From a virus: 64,000 nucleotides of DNA. Shown piece by piece: positions 63,088-64,000 of the stretch. Both the position numbers and the translations under genes were made by a program. The notes beneath the pieces are model-generated. The model did no database searches, was not told where the DNA came from, and saw nothing but the letters and a program-made list of their open reading frames with translations. Location of the stretch: positions 1 to 64,000 of the IMG/VR virus record IMGVR_UViG_3300042447_000912. The stretch is one strand, 5' to 3'. Position 1 is the stretch's first letter. Each line of letters opens with the position of its first letter.

Positions 63088-63603
63088 ATGAAATACCTAC
63101 TTTCAATTTTCATCGAACACAACGAACAAGAATTATTTGTAAAATCTATTGGTAAGGAGATTAGTACTATCTCATCCAAAAATGGTGTAAAATACTTTTT
63201 CGGCCCTCAGACAGCATTATTCACTTTCGAAACGAAACTTTCTTTTGAAGGTGTAAAAAACTTTTTTGACTCAATCCTAAGTGATTTGTCAATAACACAT
63301 ATCCTTGTCCCAATAAAAACTGACAAAATGTCATATTGGTTCGAAAAAGAACACGAGAAACTATTGTTTGGTACGGATATTTGTGCAACGAATGAAGAAT
63401 ATTCAGAGGAAGAACAAGAAGAAATGAGAGAAGCAATTTTGGGTGACTTAACCAAAATCTTTGAGAAAGAAATTATCGAAGAAAATAGAGTCAAACAAAA
63501 AATTGTTCCTACCTTGGATGACCTTTTGGATAAGATTAATATGAGTGGGTTGAACTCACTAAATGAAGAAGAAAAAGATTTGTTAAAACAATATTCAAAA
63601 TAG
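63088..63603 (+). CDS. unknown protein upstream of the sigma factor
   Basis: The 171-aa N-terminal half is alpha/beta (YLLSIFIEHNEQELFVKSIG, LSITHILVPIKTDKMSYWF). Around residue 105-120 is an acidic helix (EEQEEMREAILGDLTKI). The C-terminal 30 residues (PTLDDLLDKINMSGLNSLNE, EEKDLLKQYSK) form a helix-turn-helix-like hairpin of a type common at the C-terminus of Bacteroidota membrane and regulatory proteins ('LDkIxxxGxxSLxxEE+xxL'). It ends 1 nt before the sigma-factor ATG, so the two are cotranscribed. A regulator or partner of the sigma factor is possible; function unknown. Confidence 0.6.
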   Translation: MKYLLSIFIEHNEQELFVKSIGKEISTISSKNGVKYFFGPQTALFTFETKLSFEGVKNFFDSILSDLSITHILVPIKTDKMSYWFEKEHEKLLFGTDICATNEEYSEEEQEEMREAILGDLTKIFEKEIIEENRVKQKIVPTLDDLLDKINMSGLNSLNEEEKDLLKQYSK

Positions 63604-63604
63604 C

Positions 63605-64000
63605 ATGAAAGAAAAAAATTCAGGTATTCCAATCAATCAAGAAGAGATTCAACAATATCTCAAAGACATTAGAAAGAAAAAAGTTATGACTCCTGAGAGA
63701 GAGAAGGAATTATCCTCTTTGATGAAATCAGGTACATTAACATCAGGTGATGTGGACAAAGTCCATAAAGAACTATTGGAGGGTAATCTTCGTTTTGTTA
63801 TTACAGTTGCAAAACAATATCAAAATCAAGGATTGGATTTGGCTGACCTTATTGCTGAAGGTAATTTGGGTTTAATGAAGGCCATTAAGAACTTTGATTG
63901 GAACAAAGATTTGAGATTTATATCCTATGCCGTGTGGTGGGTAAAACAATCAATCCTACAAAGTTTAAATGACAATGCAAGAACCATTCGTCTCCCTGTG
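63605..64000 (+). CDS. RNA polymerase sigma-70 factor, RpoD-like, truncated at window end
   Basis: 132 residues are visible and the frame is open at the right edge. After a short N-terminus (MKEKNSGIPINQEEIQQYLK), a region 1.2-like helix follows, then region 2: GNLRFVITVAKQYQNQGLDL, DLIAEGNLGLMKAIKNFDWN and RFISYAVWWVKQSILQSLND, ending in ARTIRLPV. This is region 2.1-2.4 to start of 3.0 of a primary-type sigma, closely resembling Bacteroidota RpoD and unlike the short divergent T4 gp55. It would redirect host RNA polymerase, probably to phage middle or late promoters. The ATG is 1 nt after the stop of the 171-aa gene. Confidence 0.9.
   Translation, partial: MKEKNSGIPINQEEIQQYLKDIRKKKVMTPEREKELSSLMKSGTLTSGDVDKVHKELLEGNLRFVITVAKQYQNQGLDLADLIAEGNLGLMKAIKNFDWNKDLRFISYAVWWVKQSILQSLNDNARTIRLPV

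Noticed and set aside
63207-63632. 141-codon minus-strand open frame opposite the gene before sigma
   Set aside because: It is Ser/Phe-rich, as expected from antisense of acidic Lys/Glu codons, and has no promoter or start context; the plus-strand gene is coupled to sigma.
1-64000. tRNA genes, integrase, transposase and insertion sequences
   Set aside because: No cloverleaf-like sequence was noticed in the short gaps and no such enzyme motifs were seen in any reading frame; a tRNA scan would settle the first point.

Overview
The window is a densely coded, AT-rich piece of a large tailed phage genome of the T4-like myovirus type, most likely infecting a member of the Bacteroidota (Flavobacteriia-like). 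The phage assignment rests on a full set of T4-type replication genes (gp32, UvsX, RNase H, gp41, gp61, gp46/gp47, NrdA/NrdB) and T4-type baseplate genes (gp25, gp6, gp53 and a gp26/gp51-like chaperone). The host inference rests on SprB-type repeats in tail fibres (known from Flavobacterium gliding adhesins), a sigma factor resembling the Bacteroidota primary sigma, one TAnnTTTG-type promoter, and start codons preceded by A/T-rich sequence rather than Shine-Dalgarno motifs.

Layout. (1) 1-15.2 kb, + strand: tail and baseplate core, with a 5'-truncated chaperone gene carrying a probable +1 programmed frameshift, a tape-measure-like protein, a 1679-aa baseplate protein with an OmpA-like domain, gp53, and a 2450-aa hub-like protein. 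(2) 15.25-16.2 kb: two small late genes. (3) 16.27-25.66 kb, + strand: replication, recombination and nucleotide genes (gp32, UvsX, a C5-cytosine methyltransferase, RNase H, gp41 helicase, NrdB, NrdA), closed by a terminator. (4) 25.74-43.78 kb, + strand: second baseplate block (gp25, gp6, a 1782-aa protein with a hydrophobic core segment, several chained structural genes) ending in a fibre made of seven SprB-like repeats. (5) 43.81-55.39 kb, - strand: an inverted island of adhesion genes (Thr-rich and Thr-Pro-rich linkers, SprB repeats, a PEBP-like domain), with a glycosyltransferase and a RuvC-like nuclease. It is bounded by a bidirectional terminator and a divergent promoter region. (6) 55.45-63.0 kb, + strand: early block with primase, PD-(D/E)XK nuclease, small unknowns, the gp47/gp46 recombination nuclease, a T5orf172-type protein and a membrane protein, ended by a terminator. 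(7) 63.05 kb to the edge: a host-like promoter, an unknown gene and an RpoD-like sigma factor cut by the window end.

How the parts fit together. Almost every structural operon head, on both strands, is preceded by TATTTAT(A/T/C) about 11-49 nt before the start codon. The early blocks lack it, apart from the gp41 helicase. This is the best candidate for the late promoter of this phage, and the sigma factor at the right end is a candidate to read it. The inverted adhesin island plus the SprB fibre look like the host-recognition module. The glycosyltransferase among Thr-rich fibres suggests that virion proteins may be glycosylated.

No tRNA, rRNA, CRISPR array, integrase or transposon was seen. 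No intergenic stretch longer than 300 bases exists.
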